Assembly (NCBI RefSeq): GCF_016031635.1
Contig: NZ_JACEGD010000009.1
Location: 134,872 to 198,871 of the forward strand
Direction: 5' to 3'
DNA length: 64,000 nt
Origin: Bradyrhizobium diversitatis
GTDB lineage: Bacteria; Pseudomonadota; Alphaproteobacteria; Rhizobiales; Xanthobacteraceae
The position numbers were made by a program, and so were the translations under genes. This document shows positions 62,254 to 64,000 of this stretch, one piece after another; the stretch's first letter is position 1, and every line of letters begins with the position of its first letter. Under the pieces are notes generated by a model. That model was not told the DNA's origin, made no database searches, and was given only the letters and a program-made list of their open reading frames with translations.

Positions 62254-62661
62254 GATTTTCTGGCCGCGCTTGTTCTATTCAAATTTACAGGAAAAGACTC
62301 GCTCGCCCGAAGAGCAAATCCGATGCCGCGCCGTCTCACCGATCGCGGTGCTTACGGTCGGGTTAATGCGTATAGGCGTTAACTACGGCATTGTTCATGT
62401 CGAGACGTCGACGGCGCACTGGACCGCGAATTGCACTAGCACGCGTGCGAGGTTTTGCGGCAGAAACACGCGAAGGCGGTTAAGTGCATGGTGTCGTGCC
62501 AGGATGACTGGAGATCACCGGGATGGCGTGGCGGATGTGCCGCGCGCCGATCGGTCATTTTGGCACGCATCTGTCCCGCAGCGACGTGCCATCGCGGCAC
62601 GAGGCCGATCCGCGCGATCGAAGCAGGGCTTTCTCAACATATCTCGGCCATCTAGGACGTC
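62254..62661. other. Intergenic region of 408 bp
   Basis: The divergent gap between the methyltransferase and the GT2 gene has only unconvincing short frames. Around 62270-62300 it is AT-rich. GTTAA (62362-62366) and TTAAC (62379-62383) form a dyad with a 12-nt spacer, like the one at 61376. Promoters for both directions must lie here. Confidence 0.45.
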
Positions 62662-63690
62662 ATGACATTGATCCCGACAGACCTGTCCGCCACGCGCATC
62701 TCGGACGTCGTGTGCGATCCCAACCGGGAGATCGTGGCGAGCTCCCGCGTCATCGATCTGTCGGTAGGAATTGTCGTCTGCATTCCCTGTTTCCGGCGCC
62801 CGCAGCATCTGCGGCTGACCCTGGACTCGCTGGCGAGCCAGCGTACACCCCGCTCCTTTGCCGTCGTTATGGTCGAGAACGACGCTGCGCGGCGCGAAAG
62901 CGCGCCGGTCGCCGCTGAATATCTCGCCGATGGCCGGCTCCAGGGCGTCTGCCTCGTCGAGAAGCGGCAGGGGAACTGCCAGGCGATCAACGCCGCATTC
63001 GAGACTGCGCAGGGGCTGTTTCCCGCCGCGACGCATTTCCTGATGATCGACGACGACGAGATCGCTTCGCCCGACTGGCTCGAATTGATGGTCCGCACTG
63101 CGGAGGCGACCGGTGCCGACGTGGTCGGCGGGCCGGTGCTGCCGGTCTTCGACGACGACAGCAAGCCCTGGCTTTCGCGTCATCCCGCCTTCTGTCCCGC
63201 CTACGACTATAGCGGTGCGGTGCCGCTGATCTATGGGTGCGGCAATTGTCTGATCACGCGTGCCGCCTTCGAACGGTTCGATCGTCCCGCGTTCGACCTG
63301 CGCTTCAATTTTCTCGGCGGCGGCGATTGTGATTTCTTCGTGCGGTGCCGCGATGCCGGCATGCTGTTCCACTGGACGGCGGAGGCCGTCATCACCGAGA
63401 CCGTGCCGCACAACCGCACCAGCCTCGGCTGGATCGCAAAGCGCGGCCTGCGCATCGGTGCGATCAACTATCGCGTACAGTACAAGGCCGCGCAGACCAC
63501 GGCGGCGCGTGCGCGAGTCTTCGCGCAGATGCTTGGGCGGGTGCCGCTGTCGCTGGTCCGCGCCGCAGCCTTGCTGAGCTCGTCGAAGGCAGTCGTCGCG
63601 ATGCATCCCGTGATGGTTGCGCTTGGCGCCGCCCTGGCGGCCTTCGGGCTCGAGCCGAGGCCCTATGAGGCCTCGAAGATCGTGTCCTGA
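62662..63690 (+). CDS. Glycosyltransferase family 2
   Basis: A 342-residue GT-A-fold transferase. The nucleotide-sugar domain shows IVVCIPCFRRPQHLRLTLDS at the N-terminus, the metal/UDP-binding MIDDDEIASPDW and the acceptor-region FLGGGDCDFFVRCRDAG. The C-terminal part (about residues 275-335) has two hydrophobic stretches, suggesting membrane association. It is probably part of the exopolysaccharide assembly with the genes on the other strand. ATG 62662 was taken as the first in-frame start. Confidence 0.9.
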   Translation: MTLIPTDLSATRISDVVCDPNREIVASSRVIDLSVGIVVCIPCFRRPQHLRLTLDSLASQRTPRSFAVVMVENDAARRESAPVAAEYLADGRLQGVCLVEKRQGNCQAINAAFETAQGLFPAATHFLMIDDDEIASPDWLELMVRTAEATGADVVGGPVLPVFDDDSKPWLSRHPAFCPAYDYSGAVPLIYGCGNCLITRAAFERFDRPAFDLRFNFLGGGDCDFFVRCRDAGMLFHWTAEAVITETVPHNRTSLGWIAKRGLRIGAINYRVQYKAAQTTAARARVFAQMLGRVPLSLVRAAALLSSSKAVVAMHPVMVALGAALAAFGLEPRPYEASKIVS

Positions 63691-63704
63691 TGCCGCGCGG
63701 CGGA

Positions 63705-64000
63705 CTAGGTCGTGGACTCAAACCGCATCCAGATTCGCGTTGAGGCAAGCAAGACGGCGGCAAGGAAGTTGCGGGCGGTCTTGTCATATCGTGTCGCGAT
63801 ACGGCGGAAATGCTTCAACTTGTTGAAGAAGCGCTCGATCAAATTGCGTTGGCGATAGAGGGCGGGATCGACCGAGCGCTGGACCTTGCGGTCGCGGCAG
63901 GTCGGGATATGAGCCCGCCCACCACGGCTTTCGACCAGGTCGATGAGAGCACGGGCATCATAGCCGCGATCGGCGACGAGATCGCGGCCGGGTTCGAGCG
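63705..64000 (-). mobile_element. IS5-family transposase, 3' part (runs off the window)
   Basis: The minus-strand frame ends at 63705 and continues beyond the window. It reads RDLVADRGYDARALIDLVES then GGRAHIPTCRDRKVQRSVDP and RNLIERFFNKLKHFRRIATR, ending RFESTT. These are the DDE Asp/Glu region and C-terminal motif of IS5-type transposases. The element's right end must lie within about 20 bp of 63690-63705, next to the GT2 stop; no terminal repeat could be confirmed. A complete element probably continues to the right. Confidence 0.88.

Overview
The window is high-GC, densely coded chromosomal DNA that looks like a Bradyrhizobium-type alphaproteobacterium. The pointers are FixL/FixJ-style two-component genes, several families of interspersed palindromic repeats, a Lrp-controlled single-chain indolepyruvate oxidoreductase and polyamino-acid/polyol-type transport and catabolic genes. 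The genus is inferred from gene style and repeat types and was not tested by any search. There are no rRNA genes, no complete tRNA, no CRISPR array and no phage structural genes.

Region 1 (1-6.2 kb) holds two divergent copies of a two-gene unit (a small ATC-hydrolase-like protein plus a small exported protein); the left copy carries an in-frame 78-codon deletion. Between them sits a signalling cassette: a receiver-only regulator and a truncated winged-helix/ATPase regulator on the minus strand, diverging from a PAS histidine kinase and a FixJ-like regulator. A 44-nt piece of the 3' half of tRNA-Val(GAC), with no 5' half, lies at 5036-5079 and may be a remnant of an integration site.

Region 2 (6.2-16.9 kb) has a NUDIX protein, an enolase-superfamily enzyme, a membrane class III adenylyl cyclase with a c-type-haem-like CxxCH sensor, and a periplasmic binding protein. 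It also contains a lower-GC 3.3-kb insert with one long Type IIG restriction-modification gene. The insert is flanked by 365-bp direct repeats that are the 3' end of an alpha/beta-hydrolase gene, which is complete on the right side. The R-M gene is frameshifted about 60 codons before its family-like end. A nearby alkB gene is frameshifted in a seven-C tract.

Region 3 (17-24 kb) contains a DUF4173 / OmpR-type regulator / histidine kinase operon, a membrane-anchored GH3 hydrolase, and a manganese catalase fused to a DUF892 ferritin-like domain. Region 4 (24-38 kb) is catabolic and transport: an SDR, an aldehyde dehydrogenase, an old yellow enzyme, a GFA-like protein lacking its catalytic-site cysteines, a benzoylformate-decarboxylase-like TPP enzyme, a luciferase-like monooxygenase, an M20 peptidase, a complete polar amino-acid ABC transporter with a strong intercistronic hairpin, and a D-amino-acid transaminase.

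Region 5 (38-52 kb) has an EmrAB-type efflux operon with a carboxymuconolactone-decarboxylase-like gene facing a LysR gene. It continues with a DUF3616 protein, an amidase and a 1155-residue indolepyruvate oxidoreductase facing an Lrp-type regulator, then a luciferase-like monooxygenase plus FAH-family hydrolase operon. Region 6 (52-64 kb) has a protein with five tandem GAF units plus GGDEF and EAL, then a polysaccharide locus (galE, WecG/TagA-type transferase, Wzc/ExoP-like protein with a degenerate P-loop, methyltransferase, GT2). The window ends inside an IS5-family transposase.
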